From the NCBI GenBank assembly GCA_030672555.1, contig DAOVGD010000089.1:1-10417 (forward strand): a DNA stretch of 10,417 bases, in the 5' to 3' direction. Position numbers and translations under genes: made by a program. The notes beneath the pieces are model-generated. The model ran no database searches. It saw only the letters and a list, made by a program, of their open reading frames with translations, and was not told the DNA's origin. Each line of letters starts with the position of its first letter. The first letter of the stretch is position 1. The DNA comes from Desulfobacterales bacterium (lineage in GTDB: Bacteria; Desulfobacterota; Desulfobacteria; Desulfobacterales; C00003106). This document shows positions 1 through 7,480 of this stretch, one piece after another.

Positions 1-243
1 GAGCATAATTACGGGGATATCATGAGTTTCTTCTTCAGCCTTCAATCGTTTGCAGACTTCATATCCGTCCATACCGGGCATAATCACATCGAGTAAAATA
101 AGATCAGGCTTTTCCGCATAGATCATTTCAAGCGCTTCATGGCCATTTGGGGCGTAAGAGGCTTCGTGACGCTCCTTTGAAAGGATACTCATTCCAAACT
201 CCCTGACAAGTTTGCTATCATCAATAATCAAAATCTTCGCCAT
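1..243 (-). CDS. Single-domain response regulator (CheY/PleD-type receiver), 3' part cut off by window edge
   Basis: The first 81 codons of a receiver-domain protein are visible, starting at the ATG at 241-243. The reading begins MAKILIIDDSK and reaches LLDVIMPGMDGYEVC, then runs off the window. The acidic pair is D8/D9 and the phosphoacceptor is D52; the conserved Thr/Ser and Lys lie beyond the edge. A GAGGA ribosome-binding site at 249-253, five bases from the ATG, supports this start. The gene overlaps the 3' end of cheB by 23 bases, so it is the eighth visible gene of the chemosensory operon and probably translationally coupled to it. The phosphodonor would be the CheA encoded upstream. 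Whether it is a stand-alone receiver or is fused to an output domain cannot be seen. The receiver assignment is secure; its role as a phosphate sink, motor-binding protein or other output is unknown. Confidence 0.93.
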   Translation of the reverse strand, partial: MAKILIIDDSKLVREFGMSILSKERHEASYAPNGHEALEMIYAEKPDLILLDVIMPGMDGYEVCKRLKAEEETHDIPVIML

Positions 244-1288
244 TAGATTCCTCACTGTTTACAGAAAGCAATTTTGAAACTATAGCCCTGGGAATTTTTT
301 CCAGAGACAAGGTTTGACCAGCAGCGTTTAGTGCAATAGCTGCCCTGGGCATCCCAAATATCACCGAACTTTCACGATCTTGTGCAATAGTATGAGCCCC
401 ATATTTTTTTAAGGTCAACAATCCCTGCGCTCCGTCTTGTCCCATACCGGTCAAAAGAACCCCTATGGTTCTGTTCCCTGCGGATACAGCAGCAGAAGAA
501 AAAAGGATGTTTATCGAGGGTGCATAAAGATCCGCAGAATCCGGTTCCTCAACAGACACAAAATAGCCCCAAGCATCTTTTTTGATGCGCAATTGGCTTT
601 CTGGTGGAGCAATCAACGCCAGTCCACGTCGAATCCGATCGTTATGTCGCGCTTCCTTAACTCGTACAGTGGCAACGTTGTCCAGTCTTTTAGTAAGAGC
701 AGGGATATATTTTCCAGGGATGTGTTGTGCAATCACAAGACCGCTTAGTGTAGGCGGAACATTCTGTAAGATATGTTGGATAGCCTGAATCCCGCCTGTG
801 GAAGCGCCTATAACAACAAAGTGGTTTTCTGGGAACCTGGAATTATGTTCGGATAGGCTGGAATAAAAAGGTGGAACCTTTACCTTATAATGGGTTGCAT
901 TCTTCACCTTAGTAACGATTTCTTTGCTTAATGTTTTTAACCCGGTGTTGGGGTCTTCTGATGGTTTTGTTATAAAATCAACAGCGCCCGTAGTTAATGC
1001 CTCTATGGTCAGGTCACTGTTTTGTTTAGTATAGGAGCTGATCATAATTACCGGTAAGGGCTTGTGCCGTAGAAGCCTTTTTAAAAAATCAATTCCATTC
1101 ATGCGCGGCATCTCTACATCCAGGGTAATAACATCGGGATTTAAGGTTTCTATTTTATCTATTGCTTCATACGGATCAGAAGCTGTCCCAACAACCTCTA
1201 TAGATTTGTCTTGGGATAGTATATCCGTTAAAATATATCTAACGACTTTCGAGTCATCAATAATTAGAACTTTTTTGGGTTGTATCAT
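221..1288 (-). CDS. cheB: CheB, receptor glutamate methylesterase / glutamine deamidase
   Basis: This 355-residue protein has the two-domain CheB architecture. An N-terminal receiver spans about residues 5-125, with D11/D12, phosphoacceptor D57 and K108. A linker of about 30 residues leads to the C-terminal methylesterase domain from about 155 to 345. The catalytic triad is visible as S163 in GASTGG, H189 in AQHIPG and D285 in TGMGQDGA. CheB hydrolyses methyl-glutamates on chemoreceptors, and usually deamidates glutamines, once its receiver is phosphorylated by CheA. The start is the ATG at 1286-1288, three bases after cheD. The stretch before it is AT-only apart from one G and has no Shine-Dalgarno sequence, so translation probably depends on ribosomes finishing cheD. 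The end overlaps the next receiver gene by 23 bases. Nothing suggests loss of function, although a CheR partner is not visible. Confidence 0.97.
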   Translation of the reverse strand: MIQPKKVLIIDDSKVVRYILTDILSQDKSIEVVGTASDPYEAIDKIETLNPDVITLDVEMPRMNGIDFLKRLLRHKPLPVIMISSYTKQNSDLTIEALTTGAVDFITKPSEDPNTGLKTLSKEIVTKVKNATHYKVKVPPFYSSLSEHNSRFPENHFVVIGASTGGIQAIQHILQNVPPTLSGLVIAQHIPGKYIPALTKRLDNVATVRVKEARHNDRIRRGLALIAPPESQLRIKKDAWGYFVSVEEPDSADLYAPSINILFSSAAVSAGNRTIGVLLTGMGQDGAQGLLTLKKYGAHTIAQDRESSVIFGMPRAAIALNAAGQTLSLEKIPRAIVSKLLSVNSEESNGEDFDY

Positions 1289-1291
1289 ATT

Positions 1292-1882
1292 TTATATATC
1301 AAATATGGTGGAACTTGAATCTTCAATCCTTTTTCTGAACAGATTTCTTTTGTACCGAAGTTCCTCCCGGATAACTTCTGATGTTGATGTTACGATCAAC
1401 TTTTTCGAGAGAACCCTTCCGGTATCGGTAAAAAAGAAGATTTTTCTTCCCACAGAGCCTCCCACATCCATATTCAACAATGGGACCTGTTCCATCTCCA
1501 AAAAATTTTTAGAAAATTGAATGTTTGAACTTGAGACATCACCTTCTGTTTTACGAAAGTTTAACACATTGCTTCCTCCGAAGATCTTGGCCCTGAGATT
1601 TTTTCTTGCCGCTCCCAGCTTTATGAGATTTCCTATCAGTAGTTCCATGGCGTACATGCCATAGCGCCCTCCTTTTGTGTGAATAAAATTATCCGGATCG
1701 ACCCGGCCGGGAAGCATAAAATGGTTAATGCCACCGATCTTGTTTACTATGTCGAAGATGCACGCTGATATACAGGACCCCAGAAGGGTGCAGATAATTA
1801 CCGGATCTTTACTTGCGAAATATTCACCCGGCATCAATACTAAAACATCTTTGTTAAATCGGCGACTGTATTTTTTGCGCAC
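1292..1882 (-). CDS. cheD: CheD, chemoreceptor glutamine deamidase
   Basis: This 196-residue protein carries the CheD hallmarks: TLLGSC with the nucleophile C37, then GGINHFMLP with catalytic H54. The spacing of 17 matches that known for the family (C27/H44 in Thermotoga CheD). A glycine-rich KIFGGSNVL stretch lies in the middle. CheD deamidates specific receptor glutamines to glutamates so that they can be methylated; in some bacteria CheC binds and regulates it, but no CheC is visible here. The start codon is GTG at 1880-1882, inside the 3' end of cheW with a 29-base overlap, and a weak AGGAA lies about nine bases upstream. The C-terminal tail of about 40 residues past the core is basic and serine-rich and not obviously conserved. 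The neighbouring receptor has Gln at two predicted adaptation sites, giving CheD a plausible substrate. Confidence 0.95.
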   Translation of the reverse strand: MRKKYSRRFNKDVLVLMPGEYFASKDPVIICTLLGSCISACIFDIVNKIGGINHFMLPGRVDPDNFIHTKGGRYGMYAMELLIGNLIKLGAARKNLRAKIFGGSNVLNFRKTEGDVSSSNIQFSKNFLEMEQVPLLNMDVGGSVGRKIFFFTDTGRVLSKKLIVTSTSEVIREELRYKRNLFRKRIEDSSSTIFDI

Positions 1883-2360
1883 CTTGACTATTCCTGTTTA
1901 ACTCAAAAGAAGGAGAATCTATTCTATCCGGAGCCTCCTGATCGAAAAAGATATATTCTGTATCAAGAATAATAATAAGTCTCGATTCTGTCCGTCCGAT
2001 CCTTTTAATATATTTCTTATTGACTAAGCTCTTAAAGGATGGGGGAGGTTGAAGTTCCTTTGAGCTTAGCAAGACGACATCAGGAACAGTATCAACAATA
2101 ATCCCAAAGACCTTGTTTAATGTCTCCAGCACGATAACAACAGTGAATTTTGTATATGGCCTTGATTGCAAACCAAATTTGGCTCGGAGATCAACAACCG
2201 GGACAATAAGACCTCTCAAATTTATAACCCCCTTTATGAAGGGGCCGATGTTTGGCAGCCTTGTGATTTTTTTATACTCAATTACTTCTTTGACCCAGAC
2301 AAGCTCTATAGCGTATTCTTCTTGATCTATGGTGAAGTTGATATATTCTTGTTTTTGCAT
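1854..2360 (-). CDS. cheW: CheW, receptor-kinase coupling protein
   Basis: This 168-residue CheW has its SH3-like double-barrel domain over about residues 4-140. The signature GVINLRGLIVPVVDLR is at 44-59, including the conserved NLRG arginine (R49) and the following PVVDLR. CheW bridges the cytoplasmic tip of the receptor and the P5 domain of CheA, forming the core signalling array under the inner membrane. The start is ATG at 2358-2360, nine bases after the mcp stop; only a weak purine-rich stretch (GAAATTCATT) precedes it, so coupling to mcp translation is likely. The last 25 or so residues (about 143-168) extend beyond the usual CheW length and are polar and low in complexity; their coding region overlaps the cheD start. 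This is the only CheW in the window and it sits directly between the receptor and adaptation-enzyme genes. Confidence 0.96.
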   Translation of the reverse strand: MQKQEYINFTIDQEEYAIELVWVKEVIEYKKITRLPNIGPFIKGVINLRGLIVPVVDLRAKFGLQSRPYTKFTVVIVLETLNKVFGIIVDTVPDVVLLSSKELQPPPSFKSLVNKKYIKRIGRTESRLIIILDTEYIFFDQEAPDRIDSPSFELNRNSQGAQKIQSPI

Positions 2361-2369
2361 AATGAATTT

Positions 2370-4682
2370 CTAAAATTCCTCAAACCCATCCATCTCTTGG
2401 TCATCAAAGTCCTCTTCAGGCTCTTCTGTAATTTCCCCTTTGCGTATCAGATCATCTCTTAGAGATTTTTTCACCGGAGGGGTGGATCCTCTCCGCTCTT
2501 TTTGAACGGGGAGTTTGACAATCTCCGTTGCCCCCGGGACTATTGGAGACATTTGTTCTACTTCACCAAGAATAAAGTCATCGGTTTGACTTTTCAGAAT
2601 CTCTGCTTTTGTTGTCAATTGTTCGCTTGCCGCCGCAAGTTCCTCAACCAATGTTGCGTTGTGCTCAACCACATCGCCGATTTCCGTCATAGCCATATTA
2701 ATTTGTTCGATCCCATTTGACTCATCCTGCGTGGCTGAAGATACCTCTGAAATAGATTCCGAAAGAGATTCTATATGCTCGATAATTTTTTTCAGGCTGG
2801 AACCTGTCTGGTTTACCAATTGCTGTGCTGTTTCAACCTTGTGCATACTGTCCTTGATCAGAGCCTGAATGTCCTTGCCTGCTTCAGCGCTTCTTTTTGC
2901 CAACATTCTGACTTCGTTAGCTACTACGGAGAATCCCCTGCCATGTTCGCCTGCACGCGCGGCCTCGACTGCTGCGTTCAGGGCAAGCAACTTGGTTTGA
3001 AAGGTGATCTCACTGACAAGGTCCATGATTTCTTCAATTCTTTTACTGGTGACAGCGACCTCTGTAACAGAGTCTATGGTCTTTGCCAGTATATTTTTTC
3101 CTTCGCGTGCCAGCGAGACAGCCTCTTTGGCGAGGTTGTCCGCTTTTACCGTGCTGGCGGCGGTGGAATTGACACTGGTTGATATCTGTTCAAGAGTAGC
3201 GCTGGTCTCTTCAACGGTCGCAGCCTGTTGCTGAGTTCTCAAAGCGAGATCCTGGTTCCCGGACGAGATCTCTTTTGCCCCCCCAACAACTGAGGTCGCT
3301 GTGATTTTTGCTTGATGGATCAAGTGGCCAATACGATTGAACATTTCGTTTGTCTTTTGGGCAAGGATGTCCATCGCATCATTTTTTTCTGTTGTTTCAG
3401 CCAGTTGTGACAAATCGCCCTCTGCGGCCTTGTCCAAGGTCTTAGTGAGGGAGTCAACCCTTCCCTCTAAGTATCGACGCTGATCTTCTTCTTTTTCCGC
3501 AGCTTCTTTCAACAATCTTTCAGATTCCAAATCCTTGGTTATATCCCTCCATATCTCAAATCCACCAAGGATCTTTCCTGTGGAATCTCTGAGTGCCGCA
3601 ATGCTTGCGAGAATAGGGATCTCTTTTCCTTCACGGCTCGTAACTTGAAGCCTAACATCTTCTGTGGGCTCACCCGTCTCAAGGCACTGCCTCATGGGAC
3701 ACCTGTTTTCGCACGTTGTACTTTTAAAGACATCCGGGCATTTCATCTTTCCTTCAACTTCTTCTCTGGAATATCCGCATAACTTGGAGCCGGCCTCATT
3801 CAGGTAGGTAATAGTCATTGAAGGGTCTACCATGAAAAAGGGCAAGGATATACCGAGCTTTAAGCTATTGGCATATTCCATTTTGTCATTGATATTTTTT
3901 ACCATTAAGTTGAAATTTTTTGCCAGCCGTCCAATAGAATCCTTAGTATCGACGTTTGCAGTAACCGAAGTATCGCCCTCAGCGACCTGCTGGGCCTTAT
4001 TGGCCAGTTCTCTGACAGGCTTGGTTACAAATCGGAACAGCAATAGGTTCAAGAGAAATATGACGGCTAATATGCCGATTAAACTGAAGAGTATAAAAAA
4101 ATTTCTGGTAGAAGCTATGGTTGCATAATCCGCACTGACGGAATGTCTTACAATAAGCGATCCTAAAACCTTTCTGGATGACCCGTGACAATGATAACAG
4201 GCCTTTTCATTAGGCATCGGGATAAATGTAGTCAGATGTTTCTCGTTTGGGTGATGTTCAATAAAGCCTTTTTGTGGGGCGGCTCCTGTCCTAAGCATAT
4301 TTTTGAGGGCTTTTAAAGATTCTTCATTAGCGATGATGTCTGAGGCCTTTACGTTAAGGTTTTCTTCATTGCTTGCGAATATAATTTCCTGGTTATAATC
4401 ACAAATATAAACCTCCACGTCCTTTGTTTGAGTTTTTATGTCATGGAGCTGTTGCTGAACTGTGGGGCTGTCTCCCATTGCCATTGGATGTTTGATCCCG
4501 CTGTAGGTGTTCTTGGCCAAGTCGAGTCCAAAGTGTTCTATTTTTTCCATCAGAACCCGAGTAGAACTGGAGACAGTCACGTAGGTGACAATTCCCATTA
4601 GAATAATAACAGTGGAGGCTATCGAGACCAAAACTTTTACCCTTAAGCGTCCAGTTATCCAGCTAAATAGTTGCCCGAGCAT
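2370..4682 (-). CDS. Methyl-accepting chemotaxis protein with periplasmic CxxCH (haem-c-type) domain, HAMP, Cys-rich PAS and C-terminal tether
   Basis: This is a 770-residue receptor. TM1 is at about 17-37, and a periplasmic domain at about 38-194 contains A-C-Y-H-C-H-G with C162, C165 and H166, a c-type haem attachment motif. TM2 is at about 195-218, followed by a HAMP at about 218-270 and a PAS domain at about 276-388. The PAS holds a cysteine cluster (C315, C324, C328, C333). A second HAMP-like helical segment lies at about 405-455. The signalling hairpin spans about 460-704, with the tip around E579 (LLALNAAVEAARAGEHGRGF). Aligned by eye with remembered E. coli Tsr numbering, both arms have the same spacing, which suggests the 36-heptad class. 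Predicted adaptation sites are Q485, E492, Q499 and E681. An acidic tail ends in GFEEF. The ATG at 4680-4682 has a strong site, AGGGGG, at 4688-4693. By analogy with Geobacter haem-bearing receptors, it probably senses redox state or a small gas; this is inference. Confidence 0.95.
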   Translation of the reverse strand: MLGQLFSWITGRLRVKVLVSIASTVIILMGIVTYVTVSSSTRVLMEKIEHFGLDLAKNTYSGIKHPMAMGDSPTVQQQLHDIKTQTKDVEVYICDYNQEIIFASNEENLNVKASDIIANEESLKALKNMLRTGAAPQKGFIEHHPNEKHLTTFIPMPNEKACYHCHGSSRKVLGSLIVRHSVSADYATIASTRNFFILFSLIGILAVIFLLNLLLFRFVTKPVRELANKAQQVAEGDTSVTANVDTKDSIGRLAKNFNLMVKNINDKMEYANSLKLGISLPFFMVDPSMTITYLNEAGSKLCGYSREEVEGKMKCPDVFKSTTCENRCPMRQCLETGEPTEDVRLQVTSREGKEIPILASIAALRDSTGKILGGFEIWRDITKDLESERLLKEAAEKEEDQRRYLEGRVDSLTKTLDKAAEGDLSQLAETTEKNDAMDILAQKTNEMFNRIGHLIHQAKITATSVVGGAKEISSGNQDLALRTQQQAATVEETSATLEQISTSVNSTAASTVKADNLAKEAVSLAREGKNILAKTIDSVTEVAVTSKRIEEIMDLVSEITFQTKLLALNAAVEAARAGEHGRGFSVVANEVRMLAKRSAEAGKDIQALIKDSMHKVETAQQLVNQTGSSLKKIIEHIESLSESISEVSSATQDESNGIEQINMAMTEIGDVVEHNATLVEELAAASEQLTTKAEILKSQTDDFILGEVEQMSPIVPGATEIVKLPVQKERRGSTPPVKKSLRDDLIRKGEITEEPEEDFDDQEMDGFEEF

Positions 4683-4716
4683 TCTTACCCCCTAACGTTT
4701 ATCGACTCAAATCTGG

Positions 4717-6807
4717 CTATCCCTCAAAAATCCGGGGCTCTTCCTGGTTATCTTGCGACCACTCCCCGATGATCCCGTTTTTGTCATCCTTTTTGAAGAA
4801 CATCTTCTCTAAACCATATATATCAATGATGAGGGAAACCTGACCGTCTCCCAATATTGTGCCTCCGGCAATTCCCGGCACCTTTCGGAAATTTGTCTCC
4901 AGAGTTTTGATCACTACCTGCTGTTCATCTACAATGTCATCAGCAAAGATGCCGAACCTTTTTCTCTCACTTTCGACAATTATAACGATACCAATAGATT
5001 TCTCTTCGCTTGGGTCTTCGATTTGAAACACCTCTTCCAACCGAATTAAAGGAATATATTCTCCATGGAAATTGATTAATTCTTCCTTTGTCTCTATTGT
5101 CTTAATGTCTCCAGGCAGTGGCTGGGCCAGGCCGGCAATTACTGAAAAAGGTATAAGAAAAGATTCTTTTTCCACCCTAATTTGCATTGCCTTAATAATT
5201 GCTAATGTCATAGGGAGATTAATAATAAAAGTTGTCCCTTTGTCCTTTTCAGAAACTATATCTATGGTTCCGCCCAATTCTGATACATTGGTTTGTGCTA
5301 CATCCAAACCGACCCCCCGGCCTGAAATTTCGCTGACCTCATCTCTTGTAGAGAACCCGGGGAGAAAAAGAAAATTATAAAGCTCTTCCTTAGTAGGTGT
5401 AGACCCTTCAGAGATAAAATTCCTGCTAATAGCTTTTTTAAGGACACGTTGCTCGTCAAGACCTCTGCCGTCGTCACCTATCTCTATATAAATTCTTCCC
5501 TCTTTTTGGTATGCCTTTAACGAAACAACACCCTCCTCCGGCTTCCCTTTTGTTTTTCTTTCTTCCGGACTTTCGATTCCGTGATCCACACAGTTTCGTA
5601 TAATATGTTTAAGAGGATCCTCTATTTTTTCGACTATATCCTTGTCCAGCTCTGTGTCTGCCCCCGCTATTGTTACTCTGATCGGTTTATCCTGGCTTAC
5701 AGCGAGGTCTCGTATCATTCGTTGAAACCTACTGAAAGTCGCTTCTAAAGGGAACATGCGGGTCATCATAACCTGTTCCTGGGCCTCCCTTCCTACAGCG
5801 ATCAAATGCTCTAACTTCTCCAGTATCTTTCCGCTCCTGATTGCAGAGCCGTCTAGTAGAAGGAATAAGCCGTCCAAACCTATTGTCATTTCTTCCATAA
5901 GATTAACCAGCCGATCTAATTTTTCGGTCTTTACTCGTACCGTGGACTGACGCAGGGGAGCCGTGGTCTTTTTCTGTTCTTGAAGAGTCTCCTTTAGCTC
6001 CTGCTCAGATGTTATTTCCTCGGCTATCTGGAGTTCCTCAAGAATTTTGTCAACTTCACTAATACCCAGATCTTTGTGAAATCTGTCGGAAACATCTTCG
6101 ATTTTGATATCGTTGTTTTCTCGGACAAAGATAAAGACATCTTCAATATCAGTGATAGAATGTTCAGTTTTAAACAAGATGCCCCATGAGATATACAGAT
6201 CACAAGGAGATATCTCATGAATACCCGGGAGCCTGGACAGATTCGGTTCAATACGAGCAAGCTCTCCCAATTCCTGAAGCTCTAAGAGAAGCAAAAGGGG
6301 GTCGTGTCCGCTCAGGAAAAGATTCTTTTGAAAAGCCATACTGATCTTATAGTAAGAAATTTTCTTAGATGCAGGTAGTACTTCTCTTTCCTTTATTCCT
6401 ACTCGGGATGTATCTTCTGCAGGAGTGTCAAGATGCTGGGTGAGAGTCTCTTTCATCTTGTTGAATTCATCCGGATCGCATTCATCCCGCCCTTGGGCTC
6501 CGTTTTCCAGCATCCTTTTTAGGAAGTCACCACAGCTTAGGAGAAAAGAAATTAACTCTTTGGTGGCTCCCATTGTATTGTTTCTTAAGCGTTCCAGAAG
6601 GTTTTCCAACAGATGGGCATATTCTGAAGTCTTTTCAAAACCGACCATCGCCGCACTGCTCTTTATGGTATGAACAGCCCTGAACAGCTCGTCAATCAGG
6701 GAAGCATTATCTGGAGAAGAGTCCAGCGCAACGAGATCCTTTTCTATTGTTTGAATCAATTCGTCGGCTTCCGACAAAAATATATCAAATAGTTGTTTTT
6801 GATCCAT
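4717..6807 (-). CDS. cheA: CheA, chemotaxis histidine kinase
   Basis: This 696-residue CheA has all five regions. P1/HPt is at about 1-105 with phospho-acceptor H46 in AVHTIKSS. A P2-like region covers about 147-245, P3 dimerisation about 288-350 and P4 ATPase about 355-535. P4 shows the N-box (N405 in HIIRNCVDHG), G1 (DDGRG, 445-449), F-box (FLPGFS) and G2 (SGRGVG, 495-500). P5, the CheW-like receptor-coupling domain, is at about 538-675. CheA autophosphorylates under receptor control and passes phosphate to the CheY and CheB receivers. The ATG at 6805-6807 lies inside cheY with a 23-base overlap and no Shine-Dalgarno (CGACGACCCC precedes it), implying translational coupling. Two oddities are the usual G after HTIK replaced by S, and NLMEEM in P3 where NLVGEL is typical. 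The P2-like segment does not resemble E. coli P2. No C-terminal receiver is fused. Confidence 0.97.
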   Translation of the reverse strand: MDQKQLFDIFLSEADELIQTIEKDLVALDSSPDNASLIDELFRAVHTIKSSAAMVGFEKTSEYAHLLENLLERLRNNTMGATKELISFLLSCGDFLKRMLENGAQGRDECDPDEFNKMKETLTQHLDTPAEDTSRVGIKEREVLPASKKISYYKISMAFQKNLFLSGHDPLLLLLELQELGELARIEPNLSRLPGIHEISPCDLYISWGILFKTEHSITDIEDVFIFVRENNDIKIEDVSDRFHKDLGISEVDKILEELQIAEEITSEQELKETLQEQKKTTAPLRQSTVRVKTEKLDRLVNLMEEMTIGLDGLFLLLDGSAIRSGKILEKLEHLIAVGREAQEQVMMTRMFPLEATFSRFQRMIRDLAVSQDKPIRVTIAGADTELDKDIVEKIEDPLKHIIRNCVDHGIESPEERKTKGKPEEGVVSLKAYQKEGRIYIEIGDDGRGLDEQRVLKKAISRNFISEGSTPTKEELYNFLFLPGFSTRDEVSEISGRGVGLDVAQTNVSELGGTIDIVSEKDKGTTFIINLPMTLAIIKAMQIRVEKESFLIPFSVIAGLAQPLPGDIKTIETKEELINFHGEYIPLIRLEEVFQIEDPSEEKSIGIVIIVESERKRFGIFADDIVDEQQVVIKTLETNFRKVPGIAGGTILGDGQVSLIIDIYGLEKMFFKKDDKNGIIGEWSQDNQEEPRIFEG

Positions 6808-7189
6808 GGGGTCGTCGAGTAAATTTTTTTATTATCCATAACAGGTCTTCAGGGCGAAAGGGCTTCGTCAGCCAACCGGCAGCGCCTGCATCTTTCCCTT
6901 CTTGTTTCTTGCTTTCTTGCGATTCCGTGGTGAGCACCAGAATCGGGACATACTTGAAAGAGGTCTTTTTTATCTCTTTGATAAATGTCACCCCATCCAT
7001 TCGGGGCATGTTGATATCAGCTATGATTAAAGAGACAACCACTCCTTTTTCTTTAAGTTTTTCCAGTTGTTGCAACCCATCCTCCCCATCTACCGCCTCT
7101 GTTACCACATAACCGGCATTGCTCAGGCAGAAAGACAGAGAGGAGCGAAGCGTGGGGGAGTCATCGACAATTAATATTTTTTTTTCCAT
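6785..7189 (-). CDS. cheY: CheY-like single-domain response regulator
   Basis: This 134-residue stand-alone receiver has the complete active site: D9/D10 in IVDDS, phosphoacceptor D58 in ADINMPRMDG, T87/T88 in LVLTTES and K109 in WLTKPF. The segment AGAAGWLTKPF followed by PEDLL is typical of CheY encoded beside cheA in proteobacterial chemosensory operons. It should take phosphate from CheA and act on the flagellar motor or another output; no motor gene is visible to decide. The start is ATG at 7187-7189, six bases after the STAS gene's stop codon. AGGGA lies about 13 bases upstream, rather far, so coupling to the STAS gene is likely. The last 23 bases also encode the start of CheA. The eight-residue tail after the receiver core (PHGSKTTI) is probably flexible. 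The receiver encoded at 1-243 is a second candidate output of the same kinase. Confidence 0.95.
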   Translation of the reverse strand: MEKKILIVDDSPTLRSSLSFCLSNAGYVVTEAVDGEDGLQQLEKLKEKGVVVSLIIADINMPRMDGVTFIKEIKKTSFKYVPILVLTTESQESKKQEGKDAGAAGWLTKPFRPEDLLWIIKKFTRRPHGSKTTI

Positions 7190-7195
7190 TAAGAA

Positions 7196-7480
7196 TCAGT
7201 TCCCTGTCAGTGTCCGGAGCCCCAAAATGTTAAGCGCCCCCTGAACAGACTCATTGGCTCGAACAGATAACCGATCGTTTGTTTTTTCGTATGTATTCTT
7301 AAAAGAGACCAACAGTTGTATAGCCGCAGTGTCGATTTCTGTAACTTCTTCCAAGATTAGAGTAATATTTTTTTCTTTCAAAAAGTGTTCCAACACATTT
7401 TTAAGGTCTTCTATCTGGTGAATAGTTAACGGCCCAGAAAAACTATACATTCCATTTCTTATTTTATTTACACTGAACAT
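7196..7480 (-). CDS. STAS-domain protein (anti-sigma-antagonist-like / MlaB-like), first gene of the chemosensory operon
   Basis: From the ATG at 7478-7480 this is a 94-residue single STAS domain: strand MYSFSGPLTIHQ, helix EDLKNVLEHFLKE, then the core motif EVTEIDTAAIQLL. T51 sits where SpoIIAA-type proteins carry the phosphorylated Ser or Thr. STAS proteins of this type are often encoded just before cheY-cheA in delta-proteobacterial chemosensory operons; their partner there is poorly defined. An in-frame TTG at 7565-7567 would give 123 residues, but it lacks a Shine-Dalgarno and the extra N-terminal residues do not look like a STAS strand. GGAAG at 7485-7489 precedes the chosen ATG, and 94 residues is the usual domain length. 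No transmembrane or transporter domain is attached, so it is cytosolic. Domain assignment is strong; the start and the function within the array are less certain. Confidence 0.85.
   Translation of the reverse strand: MFSVNKIRNGMYSFSGPLTIHQIEDLKNVLEHFLKEKNITLILEEVTEIDTAAIQLLVSFKNTYEKTNDRLSVRANESVQGALNILGLRTLTGN

Noticed and set aside
1062..1520. 152-codon open frame on the plus strand across the cheD/cheB junction
   Set aside because: It is antisense to two genes with clear catalytic motifs, has no recognisable protein features and crosses their boundary. It is a shadow frame.
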